From positions 20,418,001 through 20,482,000 of the forward strand of contig OY821777.1 in NCBI GenBank assembly GCA_963682175.1: 64,000 bases of DNA, written 5' to 3'. The DNA comes from Triglochin maritima (Eukaryota; Streptophyta; Magnoliopsida; Alismatales; Juncaginaceae). The notes under the pieces are model-generated. The model made no database searches, was not told the DNA's origin, and saw only the letters and a list, made by a program, of their open reading frames with translations. The position numbers were made by a program, and so were the translations under genes. Below are positions 1 to 12,064 of the stretch, piece after piece (the first letter of the stretch is position 1; every line of letters starts with the position of its first letter).

Positions 1-1156
1 CAAGTAAACGACGTCAATGAAGACGTGGCAAATACGGGTCGAACACAAGGAGGGAGAGATATTGTTATTTTTGTGATTTTCGAATTACGGAAGGAAAGAG
101 AGAGAAATAAGTTTGGTTTGAGATTTTTGGTTTTTAATTAATTTCTAAAGCAAGAACAACAAAAACAAATTAAAAATAAAGCAAAGATGGATGAGAGTCC
201 AGCGGGTGGGGGATTAGATATCGGGTTTTGTTTAGAGAATTCTGAAACTTATAATAAATCACATTAGTTATAAAGCATTACATGATAAATGATTCAACAT
301 AAACTCAAGTAATCAAAATATACTAACACGAAATTAAAATAATAACATCTTTCTTCTTCTCATCACCCTAAATCCGTCACCCCCACCCTTTGGAGAGAGT
401 TAGAAACTCATGGATGAAGGGAAGGAGAAGGGGTCCTAGAGAAACTACAAAAGAAAACTAAAAAAACACAAAATAAAAGAACAGAATTTTATTGCTAAAA
501 AGAAGAGGAGGAGAGGAGCCCCTTCCAATACATGATTCGGTCTTATTTATAGCCTCAATCGGGGATCCTAATACATAAAAGGAACGTACACGCGTCAATA
601 CAGCATTGGTAAAAATTTGAGCGCATGGATCGACTTTTGTGCAGCGGAATCGCCGCATTTTGTACATGAGGTGCGGCGGAATCGCCACCTTTTTGGCTCG
701 GAATCGATCCGGATTTTTCCTGCGTGTTTATGGTTTTTTTAGCTGTCCTTTGCGCGTCCGAATTAATTATTGCATATCTTTGGAGATCCGAGTTAATTCC
801 TTCATATATTTGGAGATCCAAATTGATTTTTCTTTAGAACTTCTCCAAAATAATCTTTTGGTACTCGTAATTTGCAGTCGGGTCCTCGGCTTTTGTAATT
901 AAGTCCCTGACCGTTTTGTAATTAGGTCTTTGAATGCTTTTATGCTTGGATGGACTTCAATTTGAATCCCGATAATCTTGAACCGGTCTTTATGATAGAA
1001 ATGAGTCTTTTGCACGTGGTTATGCTCGGGATATGGGTAATTTGCATTCAGGTCCCTGTATTATGTAAATAAGACTAAACACATACCTTAGTAGCATTTA
1101 TTGATATAAAATTAATCTAAATGAAAGACATATGATGCAATCTATCCAATGCATCA
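1..1156 (-). mobile_element. B-family LTR, cut by the window edge
   Basis: This matches the B LTRs at 18669-19891, 33499-34722 and 60063-61247 over most of its length and ends in the same GCATCA. The opening TGATGAG and about 30 bp are missing to the left of the window. A C-rich stretch follows the end, as expected for the polypurine tract of a minus-strand element, so this would be its 3' LTR. The TATA box (minus strand) reads CTATTTATAG near 545-552 on the plus strand. Similarity to B internal sequence stops about 15 bp past the LTR. Confidence 0.8.
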
Positions 1157-1534
1157 CAAACCCCCACCTATGTGTCTGGCATATCCTTTAGAAACTCCCT
1201 CATAAATTTGGGCGACTAAGTTTTCCAAAATGAAATGAGAATTAAAAATCTTGTTTTCGAATGCATTGGTGAACAAGAGTTTGAATACAAATGGAAGATA
1301 TGGACCGAAAAGTACAACGTCGTACATCATCCTTGGCTTATGCAGCTATTTGAAATCAGAATTAATCGTGTACCACCTGCATTTGTTAAAAAAGACTTCT
1401 GAGCAAGTGATTAACTCATCTGATATTTTGCCACTTTCAAACATAACTATTGGGACATAATATCTCACATGGTAATCTTTGGTCTTCGTACTATAGTAGA
1501 CTTTTGGGGCATAATATCCCTCATGCTTGTTTAG
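1157..1534 (-). other. Unassigned segment with an unrecognised broken reading frame
   Basis: On the minus strand, reading starts in A-like LTR sequence near 1573, runs to a stop near 1346, and continues in the same frame past that stop to about 1160. The protein-like text is not low complexity (for example GYYAPKVYYSTKTKDYHVRYY) and has no motif I know. It does not match the B internal regions seen elsewhere in the window. It could be a captured gene fragment or internal sequence of another element. Confidence 0.35.
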
Positions 1535-1751
1535 GTTCTTAATAATCAACTTCTTTATGCTCATATTAATCAACTAGGTTAGTGATTGGAATGATAGGTT
1601 TTGCCACAACCATTAGATACATCCAATGCATGAAAACATAACCTACACTTGTGCCTTATTGAATGCATTATTCACCACCTTATCACATTGATTAGTGGCA
1701 TATCATACATTGCATTCATGTTATATATCTTTTATTTTAACTAATATTTGT
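1535..1751 (+). repeat. Truncated A-like LTR fragment
   Basis: The stretch carries the A-family R/U5 signature (CATGCTTG, TTAGGTTCT, then GATAGGTTTTGCCA). It is closest to the same part of the LTR at 14613-16030. It lacks U3 and has no visible target duplication. Confidence 0.55.
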
Positions 1752-1756
1752 GTTAC

Positions 1757-3138
1757 TGATTGACATCATTTCATGCTCGTATTTGCATCTTATATCCATT
1801 ATCTTTCACCTAAAACAATACCATGTAACGAGTTTTATGTTTAGTTTTCAGGAATAAATAGGTTTGAAGAGATAAGCATAAAAGGACCCAAAAGCTGGGA
1901 AAAATGACTGAATTGTGAGATCTAGGAACTAAGATGCAAGGGAGAAGAACCTGAACGTAAGACCAAAGGACGAAATAGCAAAACAGAAAACTCCACACCA
2001 TCATGGGGAGTATTTTGACAATTCTATTCGGGTCGGAGCTCCAATAAGTCAAGTAACCGCATTCAAGACAAACAATACCAGCAAGAAAAGCCCACAACAA
2101 ATTCCAACCCGATCCAAAGTTTATGGACCGCTAATTGGCGGTCCAGATCACTCTGGATCCGCCCAAATATCTCCAGCACATGTATTAGAGGATGTTTAGG
2201 CTATTTTTGGTATCTGTTTAGTCCCACATCGGGGAATTGTCCCGGAGTGTCTTTTTCTATGGCTATAAATAGAACTCTTCACCTTCTAATGTAATCACTC
2301 CATATTTTGAGTGGCTATTCTTCCTACTAGAAGTGAGGCCTTGAAGCACACATTAAAGTAGGAGAATGCTACTTGAAATGTGAGTCATTTGTTAATAAAA
2401 GTTTTGTTTGTTATGTTATTAGTTTCATTTTGCTTGTTTTACTTTGTTTAATTTCATTTCATTAGTTTTAGTAGCTTAGTTAATATGCTTTCCTTGCTTA
2501 GTTTAATAATTAGTAAAATGTGTAGTGAGTAGTTCCATCCCCTTTGGGGGTGGAGTAGATGTTCATACATGCATTAGAGAATGGAATGAATGCTTTATTT
2601 ACAATTTGTTTATAAAACATGAATGTATGCTTGCTTGTTTAGGATAGAATTTATAACTTGATGAGTTTTGCCAAAATGATTAGACACCTCTCATTCTTGT
2701 TTAGGTTCTGAAATAAACAACTTGCATATGTAAATGTTAATCAACTAGGTTGGTGAATGGATTGATAGGTTTTGCCATAACATTTAGACACTTCCTATGC
2801 ATGATAACTCCACCTTCATTTGTGCTTAAAGAATATGTTCAACACACACCTCTTTGCATGTGTGCACTCACTCCACCTCTTAGGGGTTTTCCATTTCTGA
2901 ATTCCAGCACTTGTCTTTCCTTCTTAGTTTAGTTTTAGTTAATTGTTTGTTGCTTTCTTTCGCATTTCATACTTCATACTTTGTAGTGTAGCGTAGCGTA
3001 GCATAATCAACTCTCTTCCCTTTTTTACAACTTGATTTCGTGCAAACGAGAGGCTGCTCACCTCCTTGAGGACGGTCCGTATTTGCCACTGCTTCAACGC
3101 GACCGTGTACTTGCGGTTATAATATAAAACGTTCAACA
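1757..3138 (+). mobile_element. A-family solo LTR
   Basis: A 1382-bp LTR beginning TGATTGACATC and ending GTTCAACA. It has no internal sequence and is flanked by a perfect 5-bp duplication GTTAC (1752-1756 and 3139-3143). That is the signature of recombination between the two LTRs of a former full element. It lies in or at the edge of the older C LTR. It contains the U3 palindrome, the snRNA-type upstream element and the TATA box listed separately. Confidence 0.9.
2125..2271 (+). promoter_or_regulatory. A-LTR promoter: palindrome, USE-like element, TATA box
   Basis: A perfect 20-bp palindrome, GGACCGCTAATTGGCGGTCC apart from one central pair, lies at 2125-2144. GTCCCACATCG, which fits the plant snRNA upstream sequence element RTCCCACATCG, is at 2221-2231. 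TATAAATA is at 2264-2271. The gap between the last two is 32 bp, as in the other A LTRs. Motifs are seen directly; the promoter role is inferred. Confidence 0.7.
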
Positions 3139-4621
3139 GTTACTCGAGTGATTGTTTGATGTGTTTCGGGGTTTAGGCAATAAAGAAAAGAAAGGAAGAG
3201 AAAATGACCGAAGCGCAAGAAGAATGGACTAATTTGGAAGGTTTTGGACCCATTTGTAATGAACAATGACTGGATTTTAACTCAGGAAGGATCCAAGTGA
3301 AAACCCCGAGGGACTTAAGTGTAATGAAAAATATGTTAGTAGCAGAAGTCCAGAATCTCCTGAACCTGAGGAATAAATCGACAATTAAAACCAAACGGGC
3401 TCGAACCAACAGCTCCGAGCTCACCCCACATGTTTATTATGTGAACTAAAGCCATTGTTAAAATTTGGAGACGATCAGAGAAAATTGATCCGCTAGTGGC
3501 GGATCCGGTTAAGCTTTTGGCTCTCATATTTTGGTCGTGGGTCGGGTTGTCGGGTTAGAGCATTCTAGGACCTTGATATCTGATTTATAGTCGTCCGACT
3601 ATGCCCAGATTCATCCAAACCCTCTAAACGTCTATAAATACACTTGTAATGCCTCATTTGTTCTTCTTACTCCTTGCCCCATTAGAGTAGGTTTTAGTTT
3701 CCTGTTTTAGTAGTGTAATAAAGGGGTTGGAGATGAGCAAATTTTGTTTTTTTATTTTCTTAATCTAGTTTATTTCTTGTTCATTATGTTGATGTTTTCC
3801 TTTGATGAAATTTCTTTTATGTTGTTTGTTTAATCTAGTCTTCTACATTTCTTTCATGGGTTTATGTTCTTTCATGCTTTCTTTGGTGTAGAGATGAGCA
3901 GAGAGTAATCCATCCCCCATTGGGAGGTGGAGAAGAAGGTGATTTGATGATGTGATGGATTAGTGTGTGTCAGTCTTAATTCTTTGAGCTTTACATGATT
4001 TCCATAATCATCTTATGGGATTTCACTCTTATCTTTGATGTGCTAATACTCTTCAGTGAAGCTTAGCACATGCTTAGATTAGTGAGACTATTTTATGGGG
4101 AATGGCAATGTGAGGATAAGGATGGAGTGGAAGAAGGGAACAAGGCATGTGCTCATGTTGATTTTATATTAATTAATGTCTTGTATGCTTTAATGATTGT
4201 GATAAATCTTATTTCATGTGGAGACATAGTTGGATTTGAGTCATGATGCATGTGAACATATTAGCTTCATTTCAATTATTGGCTTGCATGTTTTAATGAT
4301 AAGGTTTTATCTTATTTCATGTGGAGGCAAAGTTGGAGTTGAGTTTTATGGATTTCATGTATGACATGTTTTGATGAACACATTTGAACACACTACACTA
4401 CTCATTTTCATTTTCATGTTCTTTCTCTACCCCTAAGGGGTTTAGTTTTCATTCATCATTTTTCCGATTTCCCACGCATTGTAGTTTAATTTTGATCACA
4501 TTTATCTTCTTTTCCCCCACTTAAGTATCGTGAACTCGACTCACTCGTGCTCCCTGTAGACCGACATGTATTTGCCACTGTTTCAACGCGGTCGTGCACT
4601 GGCGGTATTATAACTGATTCA
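3139..4621 (+). mobile_element. C-family 5' LTR (left edge uncertain)
   Basis: The layout is that of A LTRs: TATA box TATAAATA at 3633-3640, palindrome at 3487-3506, C/G-rich hairpins at 3910-3930 and 4430-4440, and a GCGGTCGTGCACTGGCGG motif just before the end. It ends GATTCA at 4621 and a tRNA-Asp primer site follows, which makes it a 5' LTR. The left edge is hidden: an A solo LTR is inserted near it and there is no second C LTR in the window for comparison. The true start may lie just left of 1757. Confidence 0.65.
3487..3640 (+). promoter_or_regulatory. C-LTR promoter: palindrome and TATA box
   Basis: GATCCGCTAGTGGCGGATCC (3487-3506) has perfect 7-bp arms GATCCGC/GCGGATC. TATAAATA starts at 3633, about 127 bp downstream. 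The spacing equals that in the A family although the arm sequence differs. Confidence 0.6.
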
Positions 4622-4631
4622 ATGAAGTTTT

Positions 4632-4649
4632 TGGTGTCGTTGCCGGGGA
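4632..4649 (+). other. Primer binding site (tRNA-Asp) of the C element
   Basis: TGGTGTCGTTGCCGGGGA pairs with the 3' end of plant tRNA-Asp except for two C-to-T type changes. It lies 10 bp after the LTR end, as in Athila-like elements. Confidence 0.75.
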
Positions 4650-4948
4650 GTGTTGTTTTCGTAGTCGACTTTGCCATTTCGGTGGGGGTTTTCTTTGTTT
4701 TGACGTTTCTATTTTTGTTTTGGTTACTGGAATTAGGTCACAAGTGCACAGGAGGACCTACTGGGGCTCAGAAGCATACTGGTGAATTCTGGGGACTAAA
4801 TCCCTAGAAGATCCACCAATGGCGGATTTGGTGAGGTATTTTCGATTTCTGTTTCCAAGTGTAGATTCTTTTTCCTATTTCTAGTTGTTTCCTGTCACTA
4901 TTGAGGTCATGCATGCTCTGTTTTAGTGTTAATAATTAATTTGGCTTG
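4650..4948 (+). mobile_element. C-element leader, part 1
   Basis: Non-coding leader between the primer site and gag. It includes the imperfect palindrome GATCCACCAATGGCGGATT at 4810-4828, a sequence cousin of the palindrome in the C LTR. The leader is cut at 4948 by element E1; GCTTG at 4944-4948 is its target duplication. Confidence 0.65.
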
Positions 4949-6299
4949 TGTTGAACGTTTTAATTAAACCGCAAGTGCACGGCGTCGGTGAAGACGTGGA
5001 AAATACGGGTCGTCCACAGGGAGGTGAGCAGCCTCTCGTTTGCACGAAATCAAGTGGCAAAAATAGAAAAGAGAGTTTGATTATCCTACTCTACGCTACA
5101 CTACACAACAAATGATGAATTATCAAACTAAACTAAGAACTAAATAAGTGCTAGAATTCAGAAATAGAAAGCCCCTAAGGGGTGGAGTGAGTGCAGACAT
5201 GCAAACAGGTGGGTGTTGAACACATTCTTTAAGCACAAATAAGGGTAGTGTTATCATGCATAGGAAGTGTCTAAATGTTATGACAAAACCTATCAATCCA
5301 TCCACTATCCTAGTTGATTAACATTTACATACACAAGCTTGTTATTTCAGAACCTTAACAAGCATGAGAGGTGTCTAATCATTTTGACAAAACTCATCAA
5401 GTTATAAATTCTATCCTAAACAAGCAAGCATACATTCATGTTTTATCAACACATTGTAAATAAAGCATTCATTCCATTCTCTAATGCAGGTATGAACATC
5501 TACTCCACCCCCCAAAGGGGGTGGAACTACTCACTACACATTAAACTAATTATTAAACTAAGAAAAGAAAGCATATTAACTAAGCTACTAAAACTAATGA
5601 AATGAAATTAAACAAAGTAAAACAAAAAACATAAAACAAACAACATAATAAAGAAACTTTTATTAAAATGACTCACAATTCAAGTAGCATCCTCCTACTT
5701 TAGTGTGTGCTTCAAGGCCTCACTTCTAGTAGGAAGAATAGTCACTCAAAATGTGAAGTCATTACAATGGAAGGTGAAGAGTTCTATTTATAGCCATAGA
5801 AAAAGGCAATACAGGAGAATCCCTCGACGTGTGACTAAACAAATACCAGAAATGGACTAAATACACACTAATACGCGACCCACAAAAATCGTAACGGATT
5901 TGGGCCAAAACAGACTGCCAATTAGCGGTCCATATGGTCTGGATCACGCTGGATTTTATTCTGGGCTTTTCTGGATGTCTTTGTTGGTCTTTCATGCATC
6001 TACTTCACTTGTTGGAGCTCCGACCCGAATAGAATTGCCAAAATACTCCCCATGATGGTGTGGAGATTTCTGTTTTGCTCTTTGGTCCTTTGGTCTTACG
6101 TTCAGGTGCTTCTCCCTTGCATCTTAGTCCCCAGGTATCACAATTCAGTCCTTTTTCCCTGTTTTTGTGTCCTTTTATGCTTCATCTCTTCAAACCTATT
6201 TATTTCTGAAATTCAAACATAAAACTCATCACGTAGAATTGTTTAGGTGAAATATAATGGATATAAGATGCAAATGTAAGCATGAAATGATGTCAATCA
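4949..6299 (-). repeat. E1 3' LTR
   Basis: 1351 bp, from TGTTGAACG to GATGTCAATCA on the plus strand. The USE-like motif is degraded here (GTCACACGTCG on the sense strand), and the palindrome survives as GACTGCCAATTAGCGGTC at 5913-5930. Differences from the 5' LTR are a few percent by eye. Confidence 0.88.
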
Positions 6300-7885
6300 A
6301 ATACCCCCACACCTATCTTTTGTTAGTCCCGAGCAAAACAAAGAAAGAGAAAAGCATACGAAAAACAAGAAATCCTAACTCACTTTCGTAGGAATCACGG
6401 TTGCAATTAGCATGTGCAACAAGCTGTTAAACTTCCTTGTCGTCAAGGAGGAGGAGTGTTGTCTCCTGAGGGTTTTCAGCGGATACACCCACAAAATCCG
6501 AACAAAGATGCATTAATCAATCAAGTTACACGACTCGTTGGACTTATTTTGTCGATCATGGGACGCGGTAATACTACGGGTCGACTCTATATATGTAATC
6601 GGTCCACACACCTAGCCTAATGAATTATTCGTGAAAGTTAGTCTAGGACTTAAGTGAAAGACGTGGGCAACCTTAACTTCTGAATGTGATACAATGTGTA
6701 AAGTCCATTAAGGTTCTTATTTGACTCTTTTTTCTTTTCTTTTTTTCAATTCTTTTTAATGTTTTTTTTTCTTTCTTTGGAGCATTTTACTGGTTGGTGT
6801 TTGATTCTCCCAGGGTCAGGTTTCGTGCATCATTGCCTTTGAGGACTTACACTATCACGTACACCTTCCCCCAAATCTCCATATAGGGCGATCCCTACCA
6901 CCCGTGTAACGGGAGTTTGGTCGGTGCATCCTAAGTCAAATGACTCGAGAGCACCAGGCACAAAGTCCCCTCAGACCTACTTTCCCGAGTGATAGGAGCC
7001 GTCCGAGAAGAGAGAACACCACTTATTCACTTATCTACATATGAACCAAAACCCCTACACTTACAGTTTCACAAAAAGAGTTTAAGGGCCCTTGACTATG
7101 ACAAACTTCCTTATACTAACAGACACGAATTATTTGACTCACTAGGTTCAGGGTGGACTTCTTTAAATGTTTAAGTGCTGAAACCCTATGATTACACGCC
7201 CCCCGAGGGAAAATCGGGGTGCATCCTAACGACTCGATAATACCTAAAGCCAGTAAACTAGATATCCTAATGCATCAAATTCAAGACAATTTTGGGAGCT
7301 TTCTTTTTATTTTGTCTCAACGGTTTTGCACATGCTAAACACACGCAAAACCCACAAAAGATTTTCTTTCGCAAACACATGAAGATTTTGAAAGAAATGT
7401 GAAAATTTTAAAGCACTAGGCAAGCAAAAGAAGACAAGTCACCCAAGGATCATGACAAGTAGATATATCGATATTAAATGCATCACACTGACATGACCCT
7501 ATCAATGCACACAAAAGAAAACAAAATCAAAGGAAAAGGAAAAGACTCAACTATGTACAAACGTAAAACACCCCCCCCCCACACCTACTTCATGCATTGT
7601 CCTCAATGAATGTGAGCATGAGACTACATGGATTTATGCATGAAAAGGTGACGACCTCACCAACATAAAGCGCAACAAGAAGTTCATGGTTATAGTGATT
7701 GACACAAACCCGAATTCCCTCAAAACCAGTGAGATACTGAAGAAGGGAGACAAATACGTGAAAGCAATAGGGCCCAAGTACACAAGCATTGGGGCCCACA
7801 ACAATCAATGCTCACTCATGGAGTCTTTTTTACATTTTTTTACAAGGTATATACATCAACAAAGATATTCTCATAATCATTTGGA
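6300..7885 (-). mobile_element. E1 3' non-coding region
   Basis: No reading frame is supported here. The region corresponds to 28619-30202 in E2. It contains the terminal polypurine tract (C-rich at 6301-6312 on this strand). At 7570-7609 there is an internal block: a run of 12 C followed by the complement of a CATTGAGGACAATG inverted repeat. That block also occurs in E2 and in the B element. Confidence 0.75.
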
Positions 7886-10800
7886 CAAGGAACATCAAAT
7901 GAGAATATCGATTTATGAGGACCAGAGACTTGCCGAGATGGGCAAACTTCACTGGTACTCTGAGGTGTCATGAGGGTGAAAGGTCAAAGCTGAAAGGTTC
8001 GAACCACTCATGATATTGGTTGGGTGTGGGCAACATGAATGAGTGAAGATGTGTTGCCTCACTAGGGTTTAGTTGCTCATCGAACAAAACCCTTCAACCA
8101 ATAGGTGGGTGCATCATAAAGAGTTCCTTAAGCTCATTCGATGGATGCAGGAGACCTGCATCACTAAGAATGGGGCTTCTCCCCAAGTCATCCAGCAAGG
8201 ACCTCCAACTATCGTTAAGATCAAGCATAAGCTCGGTCGTAGGTGGGTCCTTGTTGGAGTCAATATGAAACTCAAATGGCTCAATGGCCAAGGGACATGA
8301 GATAGAAACACCTTCTGGTATAGGCATATGATGAGTTGTCTCACTCTCACTAATTTTCTCAACTGAATCATGCAACGAACACTCCTTTTGGACATTCATG
8401 TTTGATGCTAGCTCACTCTATTTCATTGCAAAGACAGGCAATGAGTTTTCGCTGGGCCCACAAACATTCTAAATGGGTTGCATTGGTGTTAGGGGTGTTC
8501 GTTGATATGGTGGTGTTTTCTCCAATTGGCGGATAAGATTTAAATTTAAAGGTTGATCCATGGACTCATGTTGCCTACCAGAGTTGAACACATGAAACTC
8601 GACACTCATGTTACCGAATGAGAGGTTCATGAGACAATTTCTACAATTAATTAAGGCGTTGGAAGTTGCCAGAAATGGTCTACCCAAAATCAACGGTATT
8701 TTAGAATGGGTGTTCGCAATAGGATTGGTATCGAGAACAACAAAATCGAGTGGAAATATAAAATCTCCAACTCTGATAAGCACGTCCTCAATAATCCCCT
8801 TTGGATACGAATGGATCTATCCGCCAATTGGAGGGTGGTATTAGTTGGTTTCAATTCTCCCAAATTCAACTGTTGATAAACAGAAAATGTGAGGAGGTTG
8901 ACCGGTGATCATAAATCAAGCAATACATTACTCATGCTAGTGTCCCCTATTGTACACTGATTAGTAGGACACCCAGGGTCCTTGTATTTTGTGTAGGAGG
9001 GATTGGACAAAAGTGAACTTACATTTGCAGCCAAGAATGCTTTCTTAGGAACATTGGTCTTCCTCTTGGTTGTGCAGAGATCCTTGAACACTTTGGCATA
9101 TTGAGGTATTTGTTGGATGACATCCAACAAGGGGATGTTAACCTTCACTTACTTGAACACCTCTAATATCTTGTCCATTGTGTCACTCTGCTTTTTGGTT
9201 AACCTATTTGGATAGGGAGCTTTTGGCAGGTAGCTTTTCTACGGTGCCTGAGAAGGAGGCGTTGGTGTATTACCCTCACCCTCAGCCTCTTCTTCACCAC
9301 CATTCCCACTGAGGGGCTGCATAGATTGTGGTGGGTGTGGCAAGGAAATGTGATTGTCAACCTGCTTTCCATTCCTTAAGGTTACAATGGAATTGACATG
9401 GTGAGCAGGTTCCTACACATTGTTCACTTGCCGCCCCCGAGGTACCACAATCTCATTTTGCATGTGTTGTTGCTGGTACATAGGGGGTTAGCCTCAGGCT
9501 GGCTAGGCAAAGACCATCTCTCTCTTTCATGTACAGACTGAGTCAATTGGCCCATCTAAAGCTCTAGAGATTTGATGGTCTGCTGATTTGAAGTGAGAAC
9601 TTGACTTGTGGATGACATAAAAAAAATCATTGAGTTTTCAAGCCCACGAGTCAAGGTCTCAAGCGAATTGAATCGGGTTTCCATATTATTGGAATTTGGG
9701 AAACATGATTGATTGGTGATTGGATCTTGGGGTGGCTGATAAGATTGTGCATGCATGGGAGGTTGGTATGATTGGTTGGCTGGTCGAGAGGAGTTTGAAG
9801 GACCACCCGGGGCATTATTTTGGTTCCATGAAAAATTGGGGTGGTTTCTCCATCCGGGATTATAAGATGATGAGTATGGGTCATTCCTAGCTCTGTCATA
9901 CATGGCGTTGACATGTTCTATCTCAGGAGGAATGAACGCACACTCGCTTTCTACATGACCTATCCTACCACATGAATGACAGGGAACTCGACCAGATGTG
10001 GACATGTGAGGTGCACCTTGTTGGTTTTGGAGCTCAATCAAATCCATATGGCGCATTAAGGCTGCCATGCGTGCCTCGGTGGCCGTAGTGGTATCGACGA
10101 CAAATGCGGCACCCGATCTAGTCGAGTTTGAATTTGCGATCCTCGCTCCTATGCTAGATGATGCAGTTGGTTCCCTTACACTCTCCCATTGCATGGTTTT
10201 CTCCGCGAGGTCTTCTTGGAAAGCCCATGCCTCCCTTTCATCCTTTCCTAAGAACTCTCCTTGACACATGGAATCAAGGAGCGTTCGGGACGAGATGTGA
10301 AGACCCTCGTAAATAATCTGACACAGGTGCCACAACTCGATGCCATGGTGAGGGCATGAGGATAGTAGCTCCTTAAACCTCCCTAAGTATGCATGGAATG
10401 ATTCATTCTCATGTTGATAGAATGAATTGATTTCATTCCTCAATTTTTGAATCCGATGATTTAGAAAATACTTTTTGAGGAATGCAGACTGAAATTTATC
10501 CCAAGTCCTAAAAGAATTCGCCTGGTTGTTGTACAACCACTTCTTGGCATCATCCTTCAGTGCAAAAGGAACAAGCCTAAGATGGATAGAGTCTTTGCTA
10601 AGTTGTTGTAGCTCTAACATAGCACAGACCTCTTGAAATTTCCTGAGAAAGATATAGGGGTCACCTTTCCCAGTGAAGTGAGGGAGCATGGAAATAAACT
10701 GAGGCTTAACCTCAAAATGGTTTCCATTTGCCTCTTGCAATACGATGCATGAGGGTAGAGCAGTACGGCTCGGGTAGCATTGATCACGTAGAGGTATGAG

Positions 10801-10989
10801 AGCCACAACAGGAAGCACAGGTGGAACAGGTGGGTCCAGCAACTGCCCCTCCTCACGGAAATGAGCAGCCATTGAACCCGGACTGAGTGCGACACGAGAG
10901 GAGGAAGGTGTCGAGAAATTGACTACCGAAGAAGGGTTGACAACGCGCCTCGTCAAACGACCACTCTCGTCTTGTGCCCACGAAAGCAT
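7886..10989 (-). pseudogene. E1 gag-protease polyprotein, decayed
   Basis: This is the decayed counterpart of the E2 ORF at 25511-28618, starting at the equivalent ATG (10987-10989). The first 478 codons are open and contain the Retrotrans_gag capsid region and a CCHC zinc knuckle. A CAG-to-TAG type stop near 9553 ends the frame. Further downstream, recognisable pieces in shifted frames encode the protease region (9148-8909, 8783-8469, with LGRPFLAT) and the acidic C-terminal part (8399-8094). The original stop codon is also lost near 7886. No reverse transcriptase follows. Confidence 0.85.
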
Positions 10990-12040
10990 GCACAAAGGTG
11001 CACACACAAACCAAAACGTTTTTTACAAAGAATGTGCATAGAGGAGAAGACGGAGGAACACAGGAGAGAAAAAATGAATCAGGAGAGAAGGGAAGAAGTC
11101 CTTATGCTACGGCGGATGGGTACAGGTAGAAGCACACAAACAAACAAGGCTCAAGCAATCCTAAGGTCGTTATAGGTCCTTACAGCTAGACGACACCTAA
11201 CTGCGAGGTCACACGGCCTTAACACGCCTCACCTCCCTACGACGAGGACCACAAATCCCGGCAAGTGAGCCAAGATCCGGAGATCTCGTCTCTCCTACTA
11301 TGGACAAAGTGGACAACGCCGATCAGGTCATGACGGTCGGGACCGGATCACTCTACTAATGCGTCTGAAATCCTTAGGGCCAATGTCTACTTGATTTTAA
11401 AAATTAGGCTCTTGATTAGTGTGGTTTGTGGGGTGAAGGAAAGGGTGATGAAATCCCCACCTTATCTGATATGGGAAAGCCCCTCCTTAGTAATGTTTTG
11501 GAGTCCTAAATCTAACAATCAACTCTCCAAACAAACGCTCAACTCACACTTGCTTCAATGCACTTCCTACTAACTAATGCATGAATGAGAGTAGAAGGTG
11601 CGTACCTCACGACAGCACTCAGCAACTGAAAATAAAGCTAAAATAAAAGACAATCTACATGCATAAGTCACATACATGATGCATGACCTAAACAAGAAAG
11701 AATGTCTAATCTTTTGCTTTGGGTTTTAGGGTCCAAGTTGCTTAAAGGAGGTTTGATTATTGATCTGGGAACAAACTATAAGTCAAAACATGCCAAATCA
11801 AGTCCCAGATCACTACATCAATTATGAAAACACGCCAAAGAAAGAAGAGAGTAAACGGAGATCACCAGACCGCCAATTGACAGTCTTAGGCCGCTGATTG
11901 GCGGTCTACAGTGCCCAGGTTGCCTCAAAACATCTTCAGTTGTTCCTCCTGGTGACTCCAAGTCTCCTGAGACAAAGAAAAACTACACAACACGAATTAA
12001 ATCCACTTGAATCATCCAAACAAGAGTCTGGACTGGCACC
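10990..12040 (-). mobile_element. E1 leader
   Basis: Non-coding leader between gag and the primer site. It contains two GACCGC/GCGGTC-type palindromes at about 11869-11912, roughly 130-170 bp downstream of the primer site. The same arrangement occurs in E2. Confidence 0.7.
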
Positions 12041-12058
12041 TCCCCGGCAACGGCGCCA
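12041..12058 (-). other. E1 primer binding site (tRNA-Asp)
   Basis: The minus strand reads TGGCGCCGTTGCCGGGGA, a perfect complement of the plant tRNA-Asp 3' end, 6 nt from the 5' LTR. Confidence 0.88.
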
Positions 12059-12064
12059 AAAACT

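Noticed and set aside
7566..7583. C run as a possible sequencing error or G-quadruplex
   Set aside because: It lies exactly at the conserved internal purine tract of the A family; only its length is unusual.
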